Positions 5,994 through 11,901 of a stretch of DNA of 11,901 nt are shown piece by piece. A program made the translations under genes and the position numbers. Under the pieces are notes generated by a model. The model was not told the DNA's origin. It was given only the letters and a program-made list of their open reading frames with translations, and ran no database searches. Positions within the stretch are counted from its first letter, which is position 1. Every line of letters starts with the position of its first letter. Origin of the DNA: Elusimicrobia bacterium CG08_land_8_20_14_0_20_59_10 (GTDB lineage: Bacteria > Elusimicrobiota > Elusimicrobia > Elusimicrobiales > UBA9959); assembly GCA_002779045.1 (NCBI GenBank), contig PEXO01000168.1:1-11901 (forward strand), in the 5' to 3' direction.

Positions 5994-6950
5994 ATGGCTG
6001 TAGTAAAAGCGGGAAAGACCAGTATAAAGAAAGCCGCGGCCCTGATACGGTCCGGCGGTGTGGTGGCTTTTCCCACCGAGACCGTCTACGGCCTGGGCGC
6101 CGACGGCTTCAACCCCGAAGCCTGCGCGCGCATCTTCGAGATAAAAGGCAGGCCGCGCTTCGACCCGCTTATCATGCACGAATGCTCCGCGGCCAGGGCC
6201 AGGCGGCTTTTTTCCAGGATACCGGCCGGGGCTGAAAAGCTGATGAAGAAGTTCTGGCCCGGCCCGCTTACGATAGTACTGCCCAAGTCGCGCGCCGTCC
6301 CCGACATAGTTACGGCCGGGCTAAAAACCGTGGCCGTACGCGTGCCATCGGGTCGCTGGGCGCGGGCGCTGATAAAAGCGGCCGGAACGCCGATAGCGGC
6401 GCCAAGCGCCAACCGCTTCGGAAGCCTGAGCCCCACTTCCGCCGCGCATGTAAAAAAGCAACTGGGCGCGGGTCCCGACCTTATCCTGGACGGGGGGAAA
6501 ACGCGCATAGGCGTGGAATCCGCCATTGTCACTTTTACGGGAGGACGGCCCGTCCTGCTGCGGCACGGCGGACTGCCTTTGGAAGAAATTGAAAGAACGG
6601 CCGGACCGCTGGCCCCCGCGCCCAGAACGGGAAGGCGCTCCCCCATGGCTCCCGGCTGCCTTAAAAGCCACTATGCCCCCGGGGCCAGGCTGAAATTGAT
6701 CAAACCGGGGCAGCCGGTAAGTTCCGGCGCTTCCTGCGGCTACCTTGCTTTCAGCAAAGAACCGGCCGGCAGGTTCGCGGCGGTAAGGGTCCTTTCCCGC
6801 CGCGGGAACCTGCGCGAAGCGGCGGCCAAATTGTTCGGGGCGCTGCACGCGCTTGAGAATTCAGGCGTAAGGACCATCTACGCCGAAAGGGTGCCGGCGC
6901 GCGGCCTGGGTCGCGCTATAATGGACCGCCTGAAGCGCGCGGCGGTATAA
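5994..6950 (+). CDS. sua5: Threonylcarbamoyl-AMP synthase, Sua5/YrdC family
   Basis: The enzyme makes threonylcarbamoyl-AMP from threonine, bicarbonate and ATP, the first step of t6A37 tRNA modification in the cytoplasm. TsaD/TsaB/TsaE then transfer the group. From the ATG at 5994 the product has 318 residues. The YrdC domain (about 8-200) shows GGVVAFPTETVYGLGAD, EIKGRPRFDPLIMH, FWPGPLTIVLPK, AVRVPS, PIAAPSANRFGSLSPT and VESAIV, with Ala where Thr is usual. The C-terminal Sua5 domain is announced by MAPGCLKSHYAP, equivalent to the SPG-x-x-x-HYAP linker, so this is the long Sua5 form and not short TsaC. An upstream ATG at 5904 would add 30 residues unlike the family, so I reject it. mgtE follows after 11 bases, implying one transcript. 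Confidence 0.93.
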   Translation: MAVVKAGKTSIKKAAALIRSGGVVAFPTETVYGLGADGFNPEACARIFEIKGRPRFDPLIMHECSAARARRLFSRIPAGAEKLMKKFWPGPLTIVLPKSRAVPDIVTAGLKTVAVRVPSGRWARALIKAAGTPIAAPSANRFGSLSPTSAAHVKKQLGAGPDLILDGGKTRIGVESAIVTFTGGRPVLLRHGGLPLEEIERTAGPLAPAPRTGRRSPMAPGCLKSHYAPGARLKLIKPGQPVSSGASCGYLAFSKEPAGRFAAVRVLSRRGNLREAAAKLFGALHALENSGVRTIYAERVPARGLGRAIMDRLKRAAV

Positions 6951-6961
6951 AAGAGAGTCTT

Positions 6962-8275
6962 ATGAAAAAAAGGGAAGCGGCCATAGAACTGGTAAAGAAA
7001 TTCATACAGAACGACCCCGTCAAGGCGGCCCAGGCCCTGGAAGACCTGCCGCCGCGCGACGCGGCTTTGCTGCTTAAAGACCTGCCGCCCTCGGTGGCCG
7101 CCCAGTGCGTGGGAAGCCTGACGCCTACCGTAGCCGCCCGCCTGCTGGAACTCAATTCCGCGCAGGAAGCGGCGGAGATACTCCACCGCACAAGCAAATA
7201 CCACGCGGCCGACATTTTCAGGAACTTCAACCAGGATTTTTCCAGGACCGTGATACCGCTGCTCAACCAGGATTTTTCAAAGGACATGGCGGAGATACTG
7301 GCCTACCCGAACGAAAGCGCAGGCCGCCTGATGAACACCGACTTCCTTTCCTTCCGGCACGACATGCGGGTGAAGGAAGTTATACTTAAGCTCAGGCAGA
7401 TGGCGAAACGCCAGTTGCCGGCCACCTCCTACTGTTACGTCGTGGACGCCGCCAACAACCTGCTGGGGGTGCTGAACATGCGCGACCTCCTGCTGGCCTC
7501 GCCGGAAACTCCCGTCGAGGAGATAATGATACGGGACGTGTTTAAAGTCTCGCCCTTTACCGACCGCGAGGAACTTGTTATGCTGGCCAAGCGGCGGCAT
7601 TTCCTGGCCGTACCGGTAACCGGGGAAACGGGGCGCCTTATAGGCGTGGTGAACACGGCCAACATCCTGGCCTCCACCGAAGAAGAAGCGACGGAAGACC
7701 TGCAGATACTGTTCGGCGCCAGCGCCGAGGAGCGCGCTTTTTCGCCCGTCTGGTTCAAGATAACGCGCCGCCTGCCCTGGCTTACGGTCAACCTGGGCAC
7801 GGCTTTTCTCGCCGGGGCCGTGGTGGCGGCTTTCGAGGGTTTCATAGCCAGATTCGCGGTGCTTGCGGTATTCCTGCCCATCATAGCAGGCCAGGGGGGG
7901 AATGCCGGCACCCAGACGCTGGCCATAGTGCTGCGCGGCATGCTCATGCGCGAAATTTCCGCGCACAATGCCTGGCAGCTGGTAAAGACGGAGCTTTTTA
8001 TCGGACTGGTAAACGGCCTGGCCACCGGCCTGCTGACCGCCGCGGCGGCCTGGCTGTGGAAGGGCAATGCCTGGCTGGGACTGATCGTAGGCCTGGCCAT
8101 GACGGTGAACATGGTCTGCGCCGGGATGGCGGGGGCGCTTATTCCTATTTTGATGAAGCGGATGGGCTATGACCCGGCGCACTCCTCCGGCATTTTCCTT
8201 ACCACTGTTACCGACGTGGTAGGCTTCTTCGCCTTCCTCAGCACGGCCTGGCTGATGCAGGGGAAACTATTGTGA
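6962..8275 (+). CDS. mgtE: Magnesium transporter MgtE
   Basis: This is a Mg2+-gated Mg2+ channel/transporter of the inner membrane. Its 437 residues match the usual length. The N-terminal helical superhelix spans about 1-120, with repeats such as LEDLPPRDAALLLKDLPP and EAAEILHRTSKYHAADIF. Two CBS domains sit at about 122-245 (HDMRVKEVILKLRQ, NNLLGVLNMRDLLLAS, EIMIRDVFKVSPFTD, LIGVVNTANILA). They sense cytosolic Mg2+ in characterised homologues. The connecting helix and five membrane segments fill 262-435. Signature residues are GQGGNAGTQTLAIVLRG (310-326), NGLATGLL, AGALIPILMKR and SGIFLTTVTDVVGFF. Asp418 is the pore-site aspartate of the family. AGAGAG about 6 bases before the ATG is the ribosome binding site. 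There is no room for a Mg2+ riboswitch, so expression follows sua5 unless an internal promoter exists. Confidence 0.95.
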   Translation: MKKREAAIELVKKFIQNDPVKAAQALEDLPPRDAALLLKDLPPSVAAQCVGSLTPTVAARLLELNSAQEAAEILHRTSKYHAADIFRNFNQDFSRTVIPLLNQDFSKDMAEILAYPNESAGRLMNTDFLSFRHDMRVKEVILKLRQMAKRQLPATSYCYVVDAANNLLGVLNMRDLLLASPETPVEEIMIRDVFKVSPFTDREELVMLAKRRHFLAVPVTGETGRLIGVVNTANILASTEEEATEDLQILFGASAEERAFSPVWFKITRRLPWLTVNLGTAFLAGAVVAAFEGFIARFAVLAVFLPIIAGQGGNAGTQTLAIVLRGMLMREISAHNAWQLVKTELFIGLVNGLATGLLTAAAAWLWKGNAWLGLIVGLAMTVNMVCAGMAGALIPILMKRMGYDPAHSSGIFLTTVTDVVGFFAFLSTAWLMQGKLL

Positions 8276-8337
8276 AGAAAGGATAAAAGCTGAAGGATGC
8301 AGGCTAAAGAACAAGAAAGAGATCTTCTCCGTCCTTT
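8276..8337. other. Convergent intergenic spacer with an 8-base inverted repeat
   Basis: The spacer separates the stops of mgtE and the radical SAM gene. AGAAAGGA (8276-8283) and TCCTTTCT (8332-8339) are perfect complements separated by 48 bases. The loop is far too long, and U-tracts are lacking, for a classical bidirectional terminator. I see no other signal in it. Confidence 0.3.
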
Positions 8338-10305
8338 CTAGCACTTGTAATGTTTAAACATCTGGGCGAGGAACAGGAACTGCGCCGCGTGGGTGGTGGC
8401 ATGCCGCGGCAGGGCTATCTTTACCCGCGAGTGGTATTCGTCAAGGCGCCGGCTTAGAACAGCCGCGGCCTCTTTCTCCAGCGCCTTCAGCCTCTCAAGG
8501 TCCAGCACCAGCTTGCCCTTTGTCGCCTTAAGGTAGGCGTGCAGCTCTTCGGCCAGTTTTTCGCCCTGGTAGCGGTCAAGGGCGCCCTCAAGGCGCACCC
8601 GCAGCTGGTTGCGGCGACCTTCATACTCCTCCACCAGCACCGACAGCTTCTGCGGCACATTATACTTGGCCAGCGCGGCCGCCAGCCACTCCCGGGTGAA
8701 AGGCTGCGGCGGCAGGCGCCAGGCCGCGCGCAAAAGCCGGGGGTGCTGGAACAGGTTGAAGCGCAGTTTGAAAGAGGTCCAAAGCGCCGCCAGCACCGCG
8801 GCCCAGGACAGCAGGTCGTCCGCAAAGCCCGGCTGGCCGAGGGCGGCGTAAATGTTCTTCTTCAGGCGGTGCACTATGGCGCGCGCGCGCAGCGTGGGGC
8901 CGAACAGCTCGCCCGCCCGGAAAACCGGGTAACCCTTGCGCACCTCCTCGCCATAGCGCAGGGCCTTGCTCCTGAGCAGGGGATTGGGGGAATCCTTATG
9001 CGCCAGGTAGCCGTTCAGCATGGTCTGGGCCACGCGATAGATGGACGGGCCCAGTTCGCGAAAATCCGTTTTAAAGCAGTATTCCTGCATCCCCTCTATC
9101 TCCGCCGCCGTCATGCGCGGATGTTCCAGCACGGATTTAAAGCCGCTGGCCCATTTCCAGTAGCGGGCCGGGTTGGAAGCGTATTCCTGGCGCAGCAGGC
9201 CGCCGGCCTTCACCTTCTCGTAAAGCGGGGTGCCCGGGTTCGGGTTGTAGATCATGAACTGGCACAGGTCCGGCTGCATGGCCATCAGCTTTTTCTGCTC
9301 GGCTTTTATTATCTCCGGGGTCTGGTAATCGAAGCCCACTATCATGGAGGCCAGCACCATTATCCCGTTCTCCTTGCAGCTCCTGAAGATCTCCTCCGCC
9401 GGACGGCCGGCGCGCTTTTCATAGCCGGAGCGCTCGCCCTCGTAGCCTATCCAGACGCCGTCCACACCCATCTCCAGCAGTTCCCCGGTGGTATAAAGGC
9501 TGAGTGCTTTTATGCTGGCGAACACGAAAATAGAGAGCGGCCTGCCGCCGGCCACCACCAGGTCGCGGAACTCCAGCGCGCGTTCGCGGTCCAGCAGGAA
9601 CTCCTCGTCGAGGATGGTGAACTGCGCGTCCGGGTTCGCCTTCAGGTGGCGCCGCACCACCTCGTAGACCTGCGCGCCGGTCTCCAGCAGGCTCAAATGC
9701 TTGCGCTTGAAGAAATGGGAAGTGGAGCAGAAGTCGCAGCCATTGGGGCAGCCGAGCCCGGCGAAGATCATACCGGTGCGGGCCGTGGTCTTGGAGAAGA
9801 TCTGCATGCGGGTCTCTATGAACGGGTGTTTGTGCTTCAACAGCGGCGGCTGCCCGAAAAGCTCCCGCATGAAGGCCACGCCCTCGCCCCGGCAGATATG
9901 GTCCCCGAAAGGCATCAGCGCCTCGTCGGGCAGCACCGTGCCGAAACCGCCCAGTATTATCTTCGCGCCCGGGGCATGCCGGCGCACCAGCCTGGAAAGC
10001 TCCTTCATACGGTGATAGGTCACCATTATAAAGGAGATACCCACAAAGTCATAGCCTTTTTTAAGCTCTTTTATCAGTTCCCGCTTTGAAGGATAGTGCA
10101 GTACAACGGTGGGGTTCTCGAGATTTTCGGCAAGATAATCAAGTGAGAACTGCCGGTGCACGGAGCGCGGGCTGAACATGCCCTGGGCGCGCGTTACCTG
10201 CGCATGCAGCAGCTCATAGCCCACGCTTTCGGCATCGCCGTAGGCGGGGCCTATCGGGCGCATAACGCTGGTAAGAAGAAGTTTCGGCTGACGGGACTCG
10301 TTCAC
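8338..10305 (-). CDS. B12-type radical SAM protein with STAS-like C-terminal region
   Basis: This is a probable radical S-adenosylmethionine enzyme with unknown substrate. From the GTG at 10305 it has 655 residues. Residues 1-150 resemble the cobalamin-binding Rossmann domain of class B enzymes (KGYDFVGISFIMVTYHR, GAKIILGGFGTVLPDEAL, GDHICRGEG). The base-off DxHxxG histidine motif is not seen, so cobalamin binding is open. The radical SAM core (about 175-400) carries GCPNGCDFCS with Cys186, Cys190 and Cys193 (C-x3-C-x2-C) for the [4Fe-4S] cluster. It continues with FTILDEEFLLDRERA, GVDGVWIGYEG and MVLASMIVGFDYQTPE. Residues 400-560 are helical and unassigned. Residues 567-634 look like a STAS fold: LRVRLEGALD, EKLAEELHAYL, KLVLDLERLKAL, RVKIALP. 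GGAGAG at 6-base spacing supports the GTG. The longer ATG at 10338 lies inside the probable -10 box. The chain ends in KHYKC. Confidence 0.85.
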   Translation of the reverse strand: MNESRQPKLLLTSVMRPIGPAYGDAESVGYELLHAQVTRAQGMFSPRSVHRQFSLDYLAENLENPTVVLHYPSKRELIKELKKGYDFVGISFIMVTYHRMKELSRLVRRHAPGAKIILGGFGTVLPDEALMPFGDHICRGEGVAFMRELFGQPPLLKHKHPFIETRMQIFSKTTARTGMIFAGLGCPNGCDFCSTSHFFKRKHLSLLETGAQVYEVVRRHLKANPDAQFTILDEEFLLDRERALEFRDLVVAGGRPLSIFVFASIKALSLYTTGELLEMGVDGVWIGYEGERSGYEKRAGRPAEEIFRSCKENGIMVLASMIVGFDYQTPEIIKAEQKKLMAMQPDLCQFMIYNPNPGTPLYEKVKAGGLLRQEYASNPARYWKWASGFKSVLEHPRMTAAEIEGMQEYCFKTDFRELGPSIYRVAQTMLNGYLAHKDSPNPLLRSKALRYGEEVRKGYPVFRAGELFGPTLRARAIVHRLKKNIYAALGQPGFADDLLSWAAVLAALWTSFKLRFNLFQHPRLLRAAWRLPPQPFTREWLAAALAKYNVPQKLSVLVEEYEGRRNQLRVRLEGALDRYQGEKLAEELHAYLKATKGKLVLDLERLKALEKEAAAVLSRRLDEYHSRVKIALPRHATTHAAQFLFLAQMFKHYKC

Positions 10306-10311
10306 GGCACG

Positions 10312-10317
10312 CTCTCC
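10312..10317 (-). promoter_or_regulatory. Ribosome binding site deciding the GTG start of the radical SAM gene
   Basis: GGAGAG on the minus strand sits six bases before the GTG at 10305. No comparable site precedes the ATG at 10338. This fixes the start 11 codons inside the longest open frame. Confidence 0.7.
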
Positions 10318-10336
10318 AGATACGGGGGGATAAGCC

Positions 10337-10364
10337 ATTATATTAAATTACCCGGCTTGTTTAA
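10337..10364 (-). promoter_or_regulatory. Promoter of the radical SAM gene
   Basis: A perfect consensus -10 box TATAAT (10337-10342, minus strand) lies 16 bases after a weak -35 candidate TTAAAC (10359-10364). The -35 candidate overlaps the stop codon of the upstream glycosyltransferase. Transcription from about 10330 would give a 25-base leader containing the GGAGAG site. The gene can therefore be expressed separately from the glycosyltransferase. Confidence 0.6.
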
Positions 10365-11476
10365 CGCGCGAGGAGTTCGCGGTAATAGGCCAGCGTCCGT
10401 TCGCCCATGGCCTGCACGGTGAATTTCCCGCGCACCAGCGCTGCGGAGTTCTTTGAAAGCTCCGCGCGCAGCGCCTTGTCCCCCAGCAGTCTCTCCAGCG
10501 CGGAGGCCAGCGCGTCCGCGTTGCCGGGGGGGAACAGCAGCCCGGTGACCCCGTTTTCGACTATTTCGGAATTGCCAGAGATCTTGCTGGCCGCGGCAGG
10601 CACACCCATGGCCAGCGATTCCCTTACGCTGCCGCTCAGCGCCTCGCCTTTTACGGCGGCGTTCACGCTTACCGAAGCCGTAGAAAGCAGCCGGTCCACG
10701 TCGTCGCGCAGGCCGAGGAAACGGCATTTTTCCGCCGGGATCCCCTCCGCCGCGGCCATTCCCGCCAGCGCGGGGGAATCCGTTCCCCGGCCGGCGAACA
10801 CCAGCGCCAGGTCCAGGCCCCGCGAATATAGAATTTTTGCGGCTTTCAGCAGCACCCGCTGCCCCTTGTCGGCGCTGAAGTTGCCGATAAGCATCACCAC
10901 CGGCAGCCCCGGGGGAAGGCCCAATTCCGCCATAAGCGCGGGGTCCGGCGGCCGGGGGGAGAAGAGTGCGGTGTCGGTACCGCTGTACACGGTACGCACC
11001 TTTTGCGGGTCAAGGCCGTAGGCTATCAGCAGGCCGCGCACCGCTTCCGCCACGGCTATGCAGCCGTCTATCAGGCGGCTGGTATATTTTAGTTTCGCAA
11101 AAAACCCCGTGACTATGGGATGCGAAACCCGGCGGGTAAAGATAAAGACCGGCTTATGCCTGGCCAGGAACTTGGCCAGAAGCCCCATCGCATGCGCCTT
11201 GGGGTGATGGGCCTGCATCACGTCCGGCAGGCGCTCGTCCAGCAGCCGCGCCAGCGCGAAAGCCGCCGGCAGGTCATAGTCCCTCCTGGGACGGAAGTGG
11301 ACCACCTCGAAACCGTCCGCCGCGGCCTTTTTGCCCAGGTCTCCGTCCGCCGGGCAGGCGAAGATATTCTTATGGCCCCCGCTGCGCAGCTCGCGGGCCA
11401 GGTAGAGCGCCTGTGCGGCGCCGCCGGACCAGCCATAGCTTTCCGTCACATGAAGCACTGTCAGTTCATCACCCAT
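10361..11476 (-). CDS. GT4-family glycosyltransferase
   Basis: This is a retaining GT-B glycosyltransferase of family GT4 that uses a nucleotide sugar, probably acting at the cytoplasmic face of the membrane on a lipid or envelope glycan. The acceptor and sugar cannot be told. Of its 371 residues, the N-terminal Rossmann half has VLHVTESYGWSGGAAQALYL (7-26), LPDVMQAHHPKAH and RRVSHPI. The linker has IDGCIAVAEAVRGLL and KVRTVYSGTD. The C-terminal donor half has VVMLIGNFSADKGQ (193-206), FAGRG, FLGLRDDVDRLLSTASV and the catalytic E-x7-E (Glu278 to Glu286, in EALSGSVRESLAMG), then GNSEIVENGVTGLLFPPGN. The ATG at 11476 overlaps a possible -10 box TATATA. A GTG at 11456-11458 with GGGTGAT eight bases before it is an alternative start and would remove six residues. 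It is divergent from the exported-protein gene on the right. Confidence 0.88.
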   Translation of the reverse strand: MGDELTVLHVTESYGWSGGAAQALYLARELRSGGHKNIFACPADGDLGKKAAADGFEVVHFRPRRDYDLPAAFALARLLDERLPDVMQAHHPKAHAMGLLAKFLARHKPVFIFTRRVSHPIVTGFFAKLKYTSRLIDGCIAVAEAVRGLLIAYGLDPQKVRTVYSGTDTALFSPRPPDPALMAELGLPPGLPVVMLIGNFSADKGQRVLLKAAKILYSRGLDLALVFAGRGTDSPALAGMAAAEGIPAEKCRFLGLRDDVDRLLSTASVSVNAAVKGEALSGSVRESLAMGVPAAASKISGNSEIVENGVTGLLFPPGNADALASALERLLGDKALRAELSKNSAALVRGKFTVQAMGERTLAYYRELLAR

Positions 11477-11605
11477 ATATAGCGTACCAGGGGCCTAGGC
11501 GGCATGGGTCCAAAAACCGGGCCCGGGCGGGACCTTCTGCACCTTACAAACACGCCGCTAACTGGTAAATTATAGTAAATAGGGTTGCGCACGGAGACAA
11601 AGCTG
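11477..11605. promoter_or_regulatory. Divergent intergenic region with palindromes
   Basis: The 129-base region drives two outward genes. Toward the glycosyltransferase, TATATA (11476-11481) may be a -10 box. Toward the right-hand gene, TATAGT (11571-11576) may be a -10 box; a -35-like TTACAA (11544-11549) is rather distant at 21 bases. Between them lie the palindromes GCCTAGGC (11493-11500) and CCGGGCCCGG (11517-11526). The second is bracketed by GGTCC (11507-11511) and GGACC (11530-11534). These dyads are candidate operator sites, on sequence symmetry alone. Confidence 0.4.
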
Positions 11606-11901
11606 ATGATAAAGATGATACTGGTACTAATATCCTGCCTGACAGCCGGCACTGCCGGAGCCCAAAATTTCGCATCACTGGGGAACATGAAAGCCGCCGA
11701 CATCTCCGCGCTGAAGCTGCAGGCTCCCGCGCCGAAAAGCGGCAATTACTACCTGGACCCCGATTCCTACGATCCCCTGCTTGCGCCCGCTGCCGGCGGC
11801 GAGAAGATAAACGTCATCGGCGGCACCATAGATATCCCCGGCATGGACGGCACGCTGGATTTCGCGCGCAAGTACCGCCAGGCCTCCTACTCCGTGCACG
11901 A
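11606..11901 (+). CDS. Exported protein of unknown function, N-terminal part (cut by window edge)
   Basis: Only 98 codons and two bases are inside the window. Residues 1-19 form a signal peptide (MIKMILVLISCLTAGTAGA, probably cut before QNF), so the product is periplasmic, outer-membrane or secreted. A Cys at position 11 lies inside the hydrophobic core without a convincing lipobox, so I do not call it a lipoprotein. The mature beginning (NFASLGNMKAADISALKLQA) is followed by a short Ala/Pro stretch, NYYLDPDSYDPLL and GGTIDIPGMDGTLDFARKYR. I do not recognise the family. GGAGA with 8-base spacing supports the ATG. It is divergent from the glycosyltransferase. Confidence 0.75.
   Translation, partial: MIKMILVLISCLTAGTAGAQNFASLGNMKAADISALKLQAPAPKSGNYYLDPDSYDPLLAPAAGGEKINVIGGTIDIPGMDGTLDFARKYRQASYSVH

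Noticed and set aside
6951..6961. Mg2+ riboswitch (M-box or mini-ykkC-like leader) before mgtE
   Set aside because: Only 11 bases separate sua5 and mgtE, so no leader structure can fit.
7277..8182. A 301-codon minus-strand frame opposite mgtE
   Set aside because: It is a GC-driven shadow of mgtE with low-complexity content and no domain. mgtE is unambiguous on the other strand.
8276..8339. Bidirectional terminator between mgtE and the radical SAM gene
   Set aside because: The only inverted repeat has a 48-base loop and no adjacent T-run, so I recorded it only as a spacer.
8539..10089. A 516-codon open frame on the plus strand
   Set aside because: It lies antisense to the radical SAM gene, is rich in Gln/His/Arg from GC bias, and has no recognisable motif. 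The minus-strand gene has the C-x3-C-x2-C cluster and a ribosome binding site.
5971..11576. A shared promoter motif GGTA(G/A)AATT before sua5 and before the right-edge gene
   Set aside because: There are two short AT-rich matches with different spacing to the start codon, which is within what ordinary -10 boxes give by chance.
1..11901. CRISPR array, tRNA or rRNA genes, complete insertion sequence, defence or toxin-antitoxin system
   Set aside because: I saw no repeat-spacer pattern, cloverleaf, transposase with terminal repeats, or known defence domain. The only mobile-element trace is the recombinase fragment at the left edge.

Overview
The window is bacterial chromosome with dense, mostly GC-rich coding sequence. 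In its GC-rich genes isoleucine is often ATA and arginine often AGG. That mix, the SecA-type signal peptides and the set of small orphan regulators and exported proteins of no known family would fit Elusimicrobiota or a similar environmental lineage, but no marker here fixes the taxon. This is a low-confidence inference.

Left part (about 1-5,030, all on the minus strand). An operon-like run of exported proteins of unknown function reads right to left: a 543-residue protein with a TPR-like C-terminal part, a 530-residue cysteine-rich probable beta-propeller, a 55-residue single propeller blade, and a 388-residue protein with a propeller-like second half. At its far end lies a coiled-coil fragment that matches the C-terminus of a large serine recombinase and appears to be a relic. 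This block looks clearly poorer in GC than the right half, so it is either acquired or fast-evolving.

Middle (5,015-6,960). A 455-base stretch holds short broken reading frames and two GC-rich hairpins that probably end the next transcript. Then comes a single-domain response regulator on the minus strand, divergent from sua5 (threonylcarbamoyl-AMP synthase) on the plus strand. The divergent promoter region carries a perfect 9-base inverted repeat.

Right part (5,994-11,901). sua5 and mgtE (Mg2+ transporter/channel) form a tight two-gene unit. Converging on it is a minus-strand radical SAM protein of 655 residues with an unusual C-terminal STAS-like region. Upstream of that is a GT4 glycosyltransferase on the same strand. 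A divergent, truncated gene for an exported protein runs off the right edge.

The most unusual items are the radical SAM plus STAS-like architecture and the unknown exported-protein operon with its stop-separated propeller blade. There is no CRISPR array, tRNA, rRNA or intact mobile element, and no complete new defence or metabolic system can be demonstrated.
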